From Candidatus Bipolaricaulota bacterium (GTDB taxonomy: Bacteria; Bipolaricaulota; Bipolaricaulia; UBA7950; UBA9294), in the NCBI GenBank assembly GCA_015485945.1, contig WFSM01000056.1, forward strand, positions 1 through 19,101: 19,101 bases of DNA, in the 5' to 3' direction. Below, in pieces: positions 6,241 to 13,742 of this stretch. A program made the translations under genes and the position numbers. The notes beneath the pieces were generated by a model. The model did no database searches and was not told where the DNA came from. It saw only the letters and a program-made list of their open reading frames with translations. How positions within the stretch are numbered: the stretch's first letter is position 1; each line of letters starts with the position of its first letter.

Positions 6241-7713
6241 ATGATCGACCTAACGATCAATAAAGGGCAGCTGGAACGCACAGCGCAACGGGCGCGGGAG
6301 CGCGGGATCATCGTTCCCACATTTGCGCAGATGAAGGATCCGAACAAGATTCCCCAGCCAATCAAGGACCGGCTGAAGGACGTCGGCCTGTGGGACCTGC
6401 ATCCGCTCAACCTGTTCCGCATTACGTGGAAGAACGAGCCGGTGAAACATGGTGGCGGGTTTGACGGTGTGAACTACCTCGAGATCCCACACGAGTTAAC
6501 CGGGACGCGGGCGCGGATTATCTCACTCGTCGGGAAGTGGTTCCCCACCGGCGCACACAAGGTGGGAGCGACATTCGGATGCCTGGTACCGCGATTGGTC
6601 ACCGGGCAGTTCGACCCTACGTTCCACAAGGCGGTGTGGCCGTCAACCGGCAACTACTGCCGCGGCGGAGCGTACGACGCCAACCTGCTTGCGTGCGAGT
6701 CAATCGCCATTCTTCCTGAAGAAATGTCACGCGAGCGGTTCGAATGGCTGGAGAAGGTCGCCGGCGAGGTAATCGCCACTCCGGGGTGCGAGTCAAACGT
6801 GTGGGAAATCTTCCAGAAGTGCAAAGAGCTCGAGGCAACCCGCGATAACATCATGATCTTCAACCAGTTCGAGGAGTTCGGTAACCACCTGTGGCACTAC
6901 GACGTCACCGGCCATGCAATGGAGGAGGTTCTGCAGCAGGAGCTCGGCCCGAACGGAAACTACGCCGGGGTCGTGCTGACGAGCGGCTCAGCGGGCACCC
7001 TCGGGTGCGGCGATTATATGAAGGAGATCTTCCCGACGAGCAAGATCGCAGTCGGGGAAGCAAAGCAATGTCCGACCCTGTTGATGAACGGGTTCGGCGG
7101 GCACCGGATCGAAGGGATCGGAGATAAGCACGTCCCGTGGATCCACAACGTGCGCAATACTGACATGGTGGTCGACATTGACGATGAGGATACGATGCGG
7201 TTGATCCGCCTGTTCAACGAGCCGGCCGGTCACGACTACCTGCGCAAGCAGGGTGTGCCCGATGAATTCATCGGCAAGCTCGATCTGCTTGGAATCTCAA
7301 GCGTGGGCAACCTGCTCGGGGCGATCAAGTTCGCCAAATACTACGAACTGACCGAAAACGACGTCGTCCTCACCGTGTTTACCGACTCGATGGAACTGTA
7401 CCAGTCGCGGCTCACGGAGCTGGAGGAGAGGTACGGACCGTATTCTGAGATTGATGCCGCGGTCGATTATCATCGCCACCTCCAGGGGATCACCACTGAC
7501 TGGATGGCCGAACTCGGCTATTGGGATCGGCGCCGGATTCACAACCTGAAGTATTACACTTGGGTTGAGCAAATGGGAAAATCGGCCGAGGAGCTGCAGG
7601 CACAGTGGTACGACTTCCCCGGGTACTGGAACCGGATTCACGAGCTGGTACCACAGATCGACCGACTGATCGCGGAGTTCAACGACAAGGTCGGCCTGGT
7701 GAAGGAGCTGTAG
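6241..7713 (+). CDS. Fold-type-II PLP-dependent enzyme (cysteine synthase/diaminopropionate ammonia-lyase-like), subfamily not identified
   Basis: PLP enzyme of the tryptophan-synthase-beta fold. The Schiff-base lysine is K107 in FPTGAHKVGAT. The substrate/carboxylate loop is PSTGNYCRGG (134-143), and the phosphate-binding glycine-rich turn is TSGSAGTLGCG (247-257). At 490 residues it is longer than YgeX (about 400) or cysteine synthase (about 310), with an N-terminal extension of about 60 residues and a Trp/Tyr-rich C-terminal tail (about 400-480). ATG 6241 is preceded by GGAGG at 5 nt. Divergence from adenine deaminase and nearness to the transcarbamylase/M20/carbamate kinase genes suggest an ammonia-lyase or beta-elimination step on the amino acid released from ureide breakdown, as YgeX does for 2,3-diaminopropionate. 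That is inference from context. A large PLP subunit such as OrtB (2-amino-4-oxopentanoate thiolase) is an alternative, but no OrtA-like partner is visible. Confidence 0.85.
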   Translation: MIDLTINKGQLERTAQRARERGIIVPTFAQMKDPNKIPQPIKDRLKDVGLWDLHPLNLFRITWKNEPVKHGGGFDGVNYLEIPHELTGTRARIISLVGKWFPTGAHKVGATFGCLVPRLVTGQFDPTFHKAVWPSTGNYCRGGAYDANLLACESIAILPEEMSRERFEWLEKVAGEVIATPGCESNVWEIFQKCKELEATRDNIMIFNQFEEFGNHLWHYDVTGHAMEEVLQQELGPNGNYAGVVLTSGSAGTLGCGDYMKEIFPTSKIAVGEAKQCPTLLMNGFGGHRIEGIGDKHVPWIHNVRNTDMVVDIDDEDTMRLIRLFNEPAGHDYLRKQGVPDEFIGKLDLLGISSVGNLLGAIKFAKYYELTENDVVLTVFTDSMELYQSRLTELEERYGPYSEIDAAVDYHRHLQGITTDWMAELGYWDRRRIHNLKYYTWVEQMGKSAEELQAQWYDFPGYWNRIHELVPQIDRLIAEFNDKVGLVKEL

Positions 7714-7767
7714 ACGCACACGGCAGCGACTAAACTGGTATGGGACGCGCTGACAACGAAAACGCCG

Positions 7768-8235
7768 GTGATTATCACCGGTGGGATTGGGGTTGGCAAA
7801 ACCCGAACTGCAGAGGGGATCGCCGCCGCGCTTGTGACGAACGGGATCGCAGTCGGCGGCGTGCTCTCGCCTCGCGTCATGCAGGGCAACGAAACCGTGG
7901 GATATACGGTGCGTGATCTCACAACGAGGCAGGAGCGGCCGTTCGCCGGACGTGAGCCGCCGGGGATTCGAGTGGGAAAGTTCTTCATCGACCCCGTCGG
8001 ACTGATGTTCGCGCGGGATGCAATCGACCGTGCCGTCCGCACCGCGGCGGTCGTATTCATCGACGAAGTGGGGAAGCTCGAGATCGCCGGTGCCGGGCTT
8101 GCCGCCGGGGTAGAAGCAGCATTGACTGGAACCGCCGTCCCAATCCTCCTCGTGCGTACCGAGTTTGTGGCGGAAGTGCGAGCGCGGTTTTCCCTCCCCC
8201 GATTTGTCGAATTGGAGGCGGGTCGGGATGCGTGA
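7768..8235 (+). CDS. P-loop NTPase, THEP1/nucleoside-triphosphatase-like
   Basis: A small NTPase of about 155 residues. Walker A is GGIGVGKT at residues 5-12 of the GTG 7768 start, and Walker B is VVFIDEVGKLE in the middle, a signature of THEP1-type nucleotide phosphatases. The physiological substrate of this family is not settled. GTG 7768 places the P-loop at the N-terminus as usual for the family, but has no ribosome binding site. The frame is open upstream back to the PLP gene's TAG (7711), without any ATG, GTG or TTG, while AAGGAG sits at 7702-7707. Start by coupling, at a non-standard codon near 7714-7735, or by read-through remains possible. It overlaps the next gene by 8 nt (ATGCGTGA), implying one transcript. 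Confidence 0.75.
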   Translation: MIITGGIGVGKTRTAEGIAAALVTNGIAVGGVLSPRVMQGNETVGYTVRDLTTRQERPFAGREPPGIRVGKFFIDPVGLMFARDAIDRAVRTAAVVFIDEVGKLEIAGAGLAAGVEAALTGTAVPILLVRTEFVAEVRARFSLPRFVELEAGRDA

Positions 8236-8644
8236 GCGGTTCTTTACAATTATCGACGCCATCCGCTACCCGCTCCTGCTCACCATCAACGCTGCTGGCT
8301 ATCCTCATGCCCGCCCGATGATTTTGGTGGCCCGCGATCGGACCATCGTGTGGTTCGCCACGGCACGGCAATCGACGAAGATCAGTGAGATTGAGGCCAA
8401 TCCCCGTGTCACCGTCCTATTCGCTGCCCCAGACCGGTTTACGTACGCCTGTCTGTACGGCACAGCGGTGGTGGTGAACGATCCCCCACTGAAGGCGAAG
8501 TTGTGGCGCGAAGAATGGCGCGAAAATTGGCCGGATGGCCCTGCTGATCCCAACTACGTCCTGATCAAGGTTTCGGGCAAGCGCGGGTCTTATTATTACG
8601 GCGATACGGATGAAACGCAAGAATTTATATTGGAGGAACGGTAA
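8228..8644 (+). CDS. Pyridoxamine 5'-phosphate oxidase-fold protein (general stress protein 26-like)
   Basis: A 138-residue split-barrel flavin-binding protein. Features fitting the family are LLTINAAGYPHARPM near the N-terminus, the WFATARQSTKISEIEANPRVTVLF strand-turn segment, where PNPOx-like proteins have the T..K...I..NP pattern, and YACLYGTAVVV. Such proteins bind FMN, F420 or haem; which one cannot be told here, and true PNPOx activity is unlikely for so short a member. I chose ATG 8228 (GGAGG 9 nt upstream) over in-frame upstream starts lying inside the NTPase gene. Its stop overlaps the next start (TAATG), so translation is coupled both ways. Confidence 0.8.
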   Translation: MRERFFTIIDAIRYPLLLTINAAGYPHARPMILVARDRTIVWFATARQSTKISEIEANPRVTVLFAAPDRFTYACLYGTAVVVNDPPLKAKLWREEWRENWPDGPADPNYVLIKVSGKRGSYYYGDTDETQEFILEER

Positions 8645-9270
8645 TGGAACTGATTGATCTCACCCGCACAATGCAGCATGGAATGGAGGTCTATCCCGGG
8701 GACGTCACCGGGCTGGCAGTGGAACACCTCGCTGAATTTACGACTGCCGGGTACGCGTTGTCGCGCCTCACCCTGCTTCACGCCCACTGCGGCACCCACT
8801 TCGATTCCCCCCGTCATTTTATCGAACACGGGGCCGATGTGAGCGCTGTTCCGCTCGCTTTCCCCGCGATAACGCTGGTCACAACAACCACCCGGGAGAT
8901 CGATCCGGATGTGTTCTCCAGCGCCGGGGACCTTTCCGGACGCGCTGTCCTGGTCCACACCGGCTGGGATGCTGAGATCGGGACGTCCCGTTACTACCGG
9001 GATTATCCCTACATCACGCCGGCAGGAGCACGCTTCTTGATGGAACACAAGATCGCGCTCCTTGGGCTTGACACTCCGAGTCCCGACCCACCGGATTCAC
9101 CCGATTATCCGGTGCATCACATCCTGCTCGGCGCTGGCATTCCAATCGTGGAAGGCCTTGTAGATCTGAACCGCCTCATCACGGGAGGCGATGCGCGATT
9201 AATCGCGTTCCCCCTCAAAATTGCCGGTATGGAAGCGACCCCGATCCGAGCCGTTGCGATTGTTACTTGA
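8644..9270 (+). CDS. Cyclase-family metal-dependent hydrolase (kynurenine formamidase/isatin hydrolase-like)
   Basis: Member of the cyclase (PF04199-type) family, which hydrolyses formamides or opens cyclic amides with a divalent metal. The 208 residues are usual for KynB-like proteins. The metal motif HxGTHxDxPxH is complete as HCGTHFDSPRH (48-58). LIDLTRTMQHGMEVYPGD at the N-terminus and LLGLDTPSPDPPDSPDYPVHH later are also typical. ATG 8644 overlaps the previous stop codon and has GGAGG 7 nt upstream. It ends the operon that starts with the PLP enzyme. No tryptophan-catabolism genes are nearby, so a kynurenine role is doubtful; a cyclic ureide or formamide intermediate would fit the purine theme but is speculative. 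Confidence 0.88.
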   Translation: MELIDLTRTMQHGMEVYPGDVTGLAVEHLAEFTTAGYALSRLTLLHAHCGTHFDSPRHFIEHGADVSAVPLAFPAITLVTTTTREIDPDVFSSAGDLSGRAVLVHTGWDAEIGTSRYYRDYPYITPAGARFLMEHKIALLGLDTPSPDPPDSPDYPVHHILLGAGIPIVEGLVDLNRLITGGDARLIAFPLKIAGMEATPIRAVAIVT

Positions 9271-9296
9271 CGAAGACAGAGTGCAGGTGGTATGGT
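9267..9296 (+). promoter_or_regulatory. Weak candidate promoter of the two-TM envelope protein gene
   Basis: TTGACG (9267-9272), overlapping the cyclase stop codon, and TATGGT (9291-9296) are spaced by 18 nt. It lies in the only gap (59 nt) before the next gene. Read-through from the upstream operon is also possible, as no terminator is visible. Confidence 0.3.
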
Positions 9297-9329
9297 GTAA
9301 TGATCGGGAAACGATCCAAGGAGGTCGGC

Positions 9330-9998
9330 ATGCAAACTGAAAATAGAAGGATTTACATTGCAACTCTGTTCGCTGTCATTATCATGGTTGTCGTTGGCGC
9401 AATTGCGGTCGGGCAGGGAACGCTCGTCACCGTCACCGGGCGTGAACTCAGTGGGACTGTATCCGGAATCGATACCATCGTCAGGCTGAATGTCGTTCCA
9501 GCTGCGGGTCCGATATCCGTGTTTGACATTCCCCGTGACGCGATTCGTCAAATTACAATCGACTTTCCCCGCGTGATCGTGGAAACATCCACTCGGGTGT
9601 ACATCGGACCATTTTCGGAGTTCACCGGAATCGATCAAACGGTGGACGTGCAGCATGGGAGCGTCGACACCCCCGTCCTGATCGCTGGGGTACGCGCCAT
9701 TGCCCTCAACGGCAATCCGATCCATCCTGTCCCGCGTGAATGGCTGGGGGACAGGTTTTTGACCAAACCGACGATCGAAATTGCCCCGTCTTCCGGTGCG
9801 ACCACGGCATCGACCACGACCACCACTACTACGCCCACCACCGCAACGGCGGAACAACCGATCAACTGGGCGAAGATCAATCCCAGCCCGACTCTCCCGC
9901 CCGAGGAATCCACCGGAACGCCGTGGTGGGTGGGAATCCTCATCGCCGCTGGACTCGCGGGGCTGGTCTATTTCAGCCTCACCTCGATTAAGTTCTGA
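9330..9998 (+). CDS. Hypothetical envelope protein with two terminal membrane segments
   Basis: A 222-residue protein I do not recognise. It has a short basic N-terminus, a hydrophobic segment (about 8-27) that may be a signal anchor, and a beta-rich middle (about 30-145). A low-complexity Thr-rich linker (about 157-174, including seven consecutive Thr) and a Pro-rich stretch (185-191) follow, then a C-terminal membrane segment (about 200-217) ending in a short tail. If both hydrophobic parts span the membrane, the middle is outside the cytoplasm and both ends inside. ATG 9330 is chosen because AAGGAGG lies 5 nt upstream; the in-frame TTG at 9267 overlaps the cyclase gene and has no ribosome binding site. 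Neighbours give no functional hint. Confidence 0.75.
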   Translation: MQTENRRIYIATLFAVIIMVVVGAIAVGQGTLVTVTGRELSGTVSGIDTIVRLNVVPAAGPISVFDIPRDAIRQITIDFPRVIVETSTRVYIGPFSEFTGIDQTVDVQHGSVDTPVLIAGVRAIALNGNPIHPVPREWLGDRFLTKPTIEIAPSSGATTASTTTTTTTPTTATAEQPINWAKINPSPTLPPEESTGTPWWVGILIAAGLAGLVYFSLTSIKF

Positions 9999-10097
9999 TC
10001 ACACGACGCCTTAGCCGCCTCCGACTGGGAGAATCTTCCGTTCAGCGGTGGCGCGGATCGCGGTGATAATCCGCCAAGCTGGTCCCATCCGGTGCTA

Positions 10098-10126
10098 TTG
10101 CCCGGTGGTTTCCCAGGGGCTATACT
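10098..10126 (+). promoter_or_regulatory. Promoter of the ddl operon, near-leaderless
   Basis: TTGCCC (10098-10103), a 17-nt spacer and TATACT (10121-10126) end only 10 nt before ATG 10137, so the transcript would begin about 3-5 nt before it. The preceding intergenic stretch (9999-10097) holds an imperfect GGAT/ATCC-based stem around 10051-10078 without a T-run, which I do not call a terminator. Confidence 0.6.
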
Positions 10127-10136
10127 CGCGTCCGGG

Positions 10137-11090
10137 ATGACGGCGATGAGAACGAACCGAGTTGCAGTGCTTGCCGGTGGGGATTCGCTGGAGCGGGAGG
10201 TGTCGCTCGCCTCCGGCGCGCGAGTCGCCGCGGCGCTTTCCACACGCGGGTACCAAGTACAGCATGTGGAAATTGCTGACCTGAACGAAATTGTTGCCAG
10301 CGTTCGCGGAGTCGATGTCGTGTTCAACTGCCTGCACGGCGGTACCGGCGAAGATGGCACCGTGCAACTTCTGTTCGATGCGATGGATCTTCCGTACACC
10401 GGATCGGGCCCGGTCGCGAGCGACCGCGCACTGGACAAGCCGCAGGCGCGTGCGGCGTTTCGGACCGCAGGATTGACGATTCCCCCCGGGATGAGTTATC
10501 AATCGGGCGACATTGCGGGGTTCTGTGCCCAGGCGATAACCATGATTGGGCTTCCGCTCGTACTCAAGCCGACGAACCAGGGATCGAGCGTCGGAGTGCA
10601 GATCGTGCGTGCAGAAGCCGAGCTTCGCGCCAAGGCGGAAGCGCTGCTGCGTCAATTCGGTTCCCTGGTAATTGAGCGCTACATCTCCGGTCGCGACCTG
10701 ACCGTGGGAATCCTGGAGAAAGACGGGATCCCGACGGCCCTCCCGATCGTCGAGATGCGCCCCAAACAGGAATTCTACAACTACACCGCCAAGTACACCC
10801 CGGGAATGACTGACTTTCTCGTGCCGGCGCCGCTGCCCGCACAGGTAGCAACGCATGTTCAGCAAGCCGCTGTTGCCGCCCACCGTGCTCTCGGGTGCCG
10901 CGGGTTCTCCCGTGTCGACTTTCGGTTGGGAGAGGACAGCACTCCGTATGTTCTCGAGGTGAACACCATCCCCGGGATGACGCCGACGAGCGACCTCCCG
11001 ATGGCCGCAGCCGCGGCTGGAATCACGTTTGACAAACTTGTGGAGCAAATGCTACAAACCGCGTTTTCCAAGGAGGTATTGAAGGTATGA
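10137..11090 (+). CDS. ddl: D-alanine--D-alanine ligase
   Basis: An ATP-grasp ligase that joins two D-alanines for peptidoglycan precursor synthesis in the cytosol. The 317 residues are usual for Ddl. Motifs in order are VAVLAGGDSLEREVSLASG (N-terminal substrate domain, with S23), the LHGGTGEDGTVQ loop, YTGSG, DKPQARAAF, the LKPTNQGSSVGV nucleotide-binding stretch, IERYISGRDLTVG, the omega-loop region EFYNYTAKYTPG whose tyrosine favours D-Ala-D-Ala, and the metal site EVNTIPGMT. The start could be ATG 10137 or the in-frame ATG 10146; neither has a ribosome binding site, consistent with a leaderless message from the promoter just upstream. It overlaps the next gene by ATGA, beginning a four-gene operon. 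Confidence 0.95.
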   Translation: MTAMRTNRVAVLAGGDSLEREVSLASGARVAAALSTRGYQVQHVEIADLNEIVASVRGVDVVFNCLHGGTGEDGTVQLLFDAMDLPYTGSGPVASDRALDKPQARAAFRTAGLTIPPGMSYQSGDIAGFCAQAITMIGLPLVLKPTNQGSSVGVQIVRAEAELRAKAEALLRQFGSLVIERYISGRDLTVGILEKDGIPTALPIVEMRPKQEFYNYTAKYTPGMTDFLVPAPLPAQVATHVQQAAVAAHRALGCRGFSRVDFRLGEDSTPYVLEVNTIPGMTPTSDLPMAAAAAGITFDKLVEQMLQTAFSKEVLKV

Positions 11091-11731
11091 AAATCAAGTG
11101 GATTGGACATTCGTGCTTTTTGATTGAAGACGATGGCGTACGCATCATCACCGATCCGTACAATGAGCAGATTCCCTATCGTCCGCCGGACTATCTCGCT
11201 GATATCGTCACCGTCAGCCATGAGCACTTCGATCACAATGCCGTTGATCGAGTGAAGGGCAATCCTGAAGTGATCAGAGGTGTGGGTAAACACACCGCCC
11301 ATGGAATCACGTTCACCGGGATCAAATCCTATCATGACGAGGAGAACGGCAAGAAGCGTGGCGAGAACACGATCTTTAAGTTCACTGTTGCGGGAATTAC
11401 CCTTGCGCACTTCGGTGACCTCGGCCAACGGTTGACCGCTGACCAAGCCGCAGCGTTGACCGACGTTGAGGTGGCATTCATCCCGGTAGGGGGGTTCTTT
11501 ACAATCGGTCCAGATGAGGCCGTTGAGATCGCTAACCGCTTTTCCAACCTGAAAGTCCTGTTTCCGATGCATTACAAGACCGACATCCTCGGCGATGATT
11601 TTCCGATCGCGCCGGTGGCGAACTTCCTTCGCCGGATGCACAATGTCAAGAAAATTGGTGGCTCGGAGGTGACCCTCACACGGGCAAACCTCCCCACGAC
11701 TCAGGAGGTGTGGATCCTCGATTATGCCTAA
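11087..11731 (+). CDS. Metallo-beta-lactamase-fold hydrolase, UlaG-like (COG2220 type)
   Basis: A 214-residue MBL-fold protein beginning MKIKWIGHSCFLIED, the standard start of the UlaG/COG2220 subgroup, with the metal motif SHEHFDHNA (44-52; H45, H47, D49, H50). Further candidate ligands are in FGDLGQ and the late MHYKTD. Members include lactonases and phosphodiesterases, but most have no known substrate. The start overlaps the ddl stop (ATGA) with AAGGAGG about 10 nt upstream, so expression is coupled to ddl. It overlaps the aminotransferase by 8 nt. Confidence 0.88.
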   Translation: MKIKWIGHSCFLIEDDGVRIITDPYNEQIPYRPPDYLADIVTVSHEHFDHNAVDRVKGNPEVIRGVGKHTAHGITFTGIKSYHDEENGKKRGENTIFKFTVAGITLAHFGDLGQRLTADQAAALTDVEVAFIPVGGFFTIGPDEAVEIANRFSNLKVLFPMHYKTDILGDDFPIAPVANFLRRMHNVKKIGGSEVTLTRANLPTTQEVWILDYA

Positions 11732-12938
11732 CATTTCGAAGCGGACAGCACAACTCCCCGCATCGCCGATCCGCAAGCTCACTCCCCTCGCGCAAGCGGC
11801 GGAGGCGGCGGGAAAGGTCATTTACCATCTGAACATCGGCCAGCCGGATATCCCGACGCCGCGCTCGTTTATGGACGGGGTAAAAACTGCGGACATCACC
11901 GTTCTGTCCTATAGTCCATCGCGGGGCATGCCCGCGACATTGAACGCCCTGCACGATTACTACGCTGAGCACAAAATCGAGGTTTCCACCGACGAGATGT
12001 GCGTTACGATCGGGGGGAGCGAAGCGTTCACGTTCGCAATGAAAGCGGCGACTGATCCCGGCGACGACATCCTCGCTCCGGAGCCGTTTTACCCCAATTA
12101 CCGTGGCTATGCGTACCTCACCAACATCCGCATCAATCCGATAACCACCTACGCCGAGGACGGGTTTCATCTGCCATCGCTCGCGGTGATGGAGGAAAAG
12201 ATCACCCCGCGCACACGCGCGATCCTGTTCTCCAACCCCGGTAACCCCACTGGGGTGGTGTACACCCACGACGAACTCGAGCGGATAGCCGAGTTGGCCA
12301 TCAAACACGACCTATTCGTCATCTCGGACGAGGTGTATCGGGAGTTCGTGTACGCGGGGAAGGCGGTGAGCGTGTTCGACTTTCCCGAGCTGCGTGACCA
12401 CGCGATCCTGGTGGACAGCATCTCCAAGCGGATCTCGGCGTGCGGAGCACGGATTGGCGTGATCGCATCGCACAATTCCGCGGTGATGGGCGCCGTCAAC
12501 CGCATGGCGCAGGCGCGCCTGTCGCCACCGACGTTTGGACAACTCGGGCTCACCGCGTTTCTCAATGATCCCCATCACCACGACGCGATTGCGACGATGA
12601 TTGCCAAGTTCCATGCGCGTCGCGACACCCTATACGCCGCGTTGCAGACAATCCCCGGAATTGTGTGCCAACAGCCGGCAGGGGCGTTTTACGTGATCGC
12701 CAAGCTCCCGATCGATGACTGCGAGCGGTTCGCTCGCTTCCTGCTCACCGATTTTGACCATCACGGTGAGACAGTGATGGTCGCCCCCGGGACCGGTTTC
12801 TACGCAACGCCGGGAAAAGGAAAGGACGAGGTACGAATCGCGTATGTGCTCGAGGAGGAAAAGCTCGTCCGCGCCGTTGAACTACTGCGCGCTGGGATCG
12901 CGGCATATCAACGGACAATGGCTCCGAGTCCGGCGTAA
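11724..12938 (+). CDS. Class I/II PLP-dependent aminotransferase
   Basis: A 404-residue fold-type-I aminotransferase. Visible are NIGQPDIPTP (37-46), the cofactor-binding NPGNPTG (171-177), SDEVYREF (201-208) with the PLP-stacking Asp and Tyr, and the Schiff-base lysine K235 in SISKRISACGARIG. The conserved C-terminal arginine probably lies in DEVRIAYV. The family covers aspartate, aromatic and branched-chain aminotransferases; the substrate is not readable here. It overlaps the MBL gene by ATGCCTAA and is followed after 3 nt by tlyA. Confidence 0.88.
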   Translation: MPNISKRTAQLPASPIRKLTPLAQAAEAAGKVIYHLNIGQPDIPTPRSFMDGVKTADITVLSYSPSRGMPATLNALHDYYAEHKIEVSTDEMCVTIGGSEAFTFAMKAATDPGDDILAPEPFYPNYRGYAYLTNIRINPITTYAEDGFHLPSLAVMEEKITPRTRAILFSNPGNPTGVVYTHDELERIAELAIKHDLFVISDEVYREFVYAGKAVSVFDFPELRDHAILVDSISKRISACGARIGVIASHNSAVMGAVNRMAQARLSPPTFGQLGLTAFLNDPHHHDAIATMIAKFHARRDTLYAALQTIPGIVCQQPAGAFYVIAKLPIDDCERFARFLLTDFDHHGETVMVAPGTGFYATPGKGKDEVRIAYVLEEEKLVRAVELLRAGIAAYQRTMAPSPA

Positions 12939-12941
12939 GCA

Positions 12942-13742
12942 GTGACCAAGGAACGCCTGGATAAAATCGTCACGCACCGTCGCCTGATCCGAAGTCGGTC
13001 GAAAGCGCAGCGCATGATCATGGCCGGGCGGGTGAAGGTAGAAGGTCAAGTTGTCTACCGGCCCGGTCACATGGTCGATCCCGATGCGGAGATTGAACTC
13101 GTCGCACCCGCACCGTACGTTAGCCGCGGCGGAGAAAAGCTCGCCGGTGCGCTCATCGATTTTCGGGTCGACCCCAGCGGGATGGTGTGCCTCGATGTGG
13201 GAAGTTCGACCGGTGGGTTTACCGATTGTCTGCTCAAGCACGGGGCAACGCGGGTGCACTGCGTCGATGTCGGCAAGGGCCAGCTCGATTGGCAGTTGCG
13301 CAACGATCCCCGGGTGGTGGTACACGAGGGGATAAACGCACGCTACCTCACGTACGATGACATCGGCGAACAGGTTGATCTCACCACAATCGATGTAGCG
13401 TTCATCTCACTGCGGCTTATCATTCCGCCGCTATCCGACATTGTCGGCGTCCGCGGAGAGATCGTCGCCCTTATCAAACCGCAGTTTGAGGCGGGACGGG
13501 AAAACGTAACCCGCGGCGGTGTAGTGCGCGACCCCGTGGTTCATCGCGCCGTGCTGCACAACCTCGCCGATTTCATCACTGCCGCTACTCCGTGGCGCGT
13601 GATCAATGCGACACACTCGCCGCTGCGTGGCCCGGCCGGGAACATCGAGTATTTTTTTCACTTACGCCGCGGCGGTGAAGGGCAATCCCTCCCTGATTTA
13701 GACGCGGTAGTGGACCAGGCGCATTCCGTATTGAAGCGGTAA
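12942..13742 (+). CDS. tlyA: TlyA family rRNA (cytidine-2'-O)-methyltransferase
   Basis: A 266-residue protein with an N-terminal S4 RNA-binding domain (about 1-60) and an FtsJ-like SAM methyltransferase domain. The S4 part reads ERLDKIVTHRRLIRSRSKAQ, the linker includes YVSRGGEKLAGAL, and the SAM site is CLDVGSSTGGFTDCLL. DVAFISL and ALIKPQFEAG carry the catalytic Asp and Lys. TlyA 2'-O-methylates 16S and/or 23S rRNA; the old hemolysin name is misleading. It starts at GTG 12942, 3 nt after the aminotransferase stop, without a strong ribosome binding site, so coupled translation is likely. Its TAA (13740-13742) directly abuts the stop of the opposite-strand flavoprotein gene. Confidence 0.93.
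   Translation: MTKERLDKIVTHRRLIRSRSKAQRMIMAGRVKVEGQVVYRPGHMVDPDAEIELVAPAPYVSRGGEKLAGALIDFRVDPSGMVCLDVGSSTGGFTDCLLKHGATRVHCVDVGKGQLDWQLRNDPRVVVHEGINARYLTYDDIGEQVDLTTIDVAFISLRLIIPPLSDIVGVRGEIVALIKPQFEAGRENVTRGGVVRDPVVHRAVLHNLADFITAATPWRVINATHSPLRGPAGNIEYFFHLRRGGEGQSLPDLDAVVDQAHSVLKR

Noticed and set aside
7297..8262. 321-residue minus-strand open frame opposite the PLP and NTPase genes
   Set aside because: No motif, spans two real genes antisense, and is explained by high GC content.
9267..9329. TTG start at 9267 for the envelope protein
   Set aside because: It overlaps the cyclase stop and has no ribosome binding site, while ATG 9330 has AAGGAGG at 5 nt and begins a normal N-terminal membrane anchor.
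9117..9857. 246-residue minus-strand open frame opposite the cyclase and envelope protein genes
   Set aside because: Low-complexity Arg/Gly- and Asp-rich translation with no motif; its start lies over the Thr-repeat region, and the plus-strand genes have good ribosome binding sites and recognisable features.
10051..10078. Intrinsic terminator before ddl
   Set aside because: The stem is interrupted and no T-run follows on either strand.
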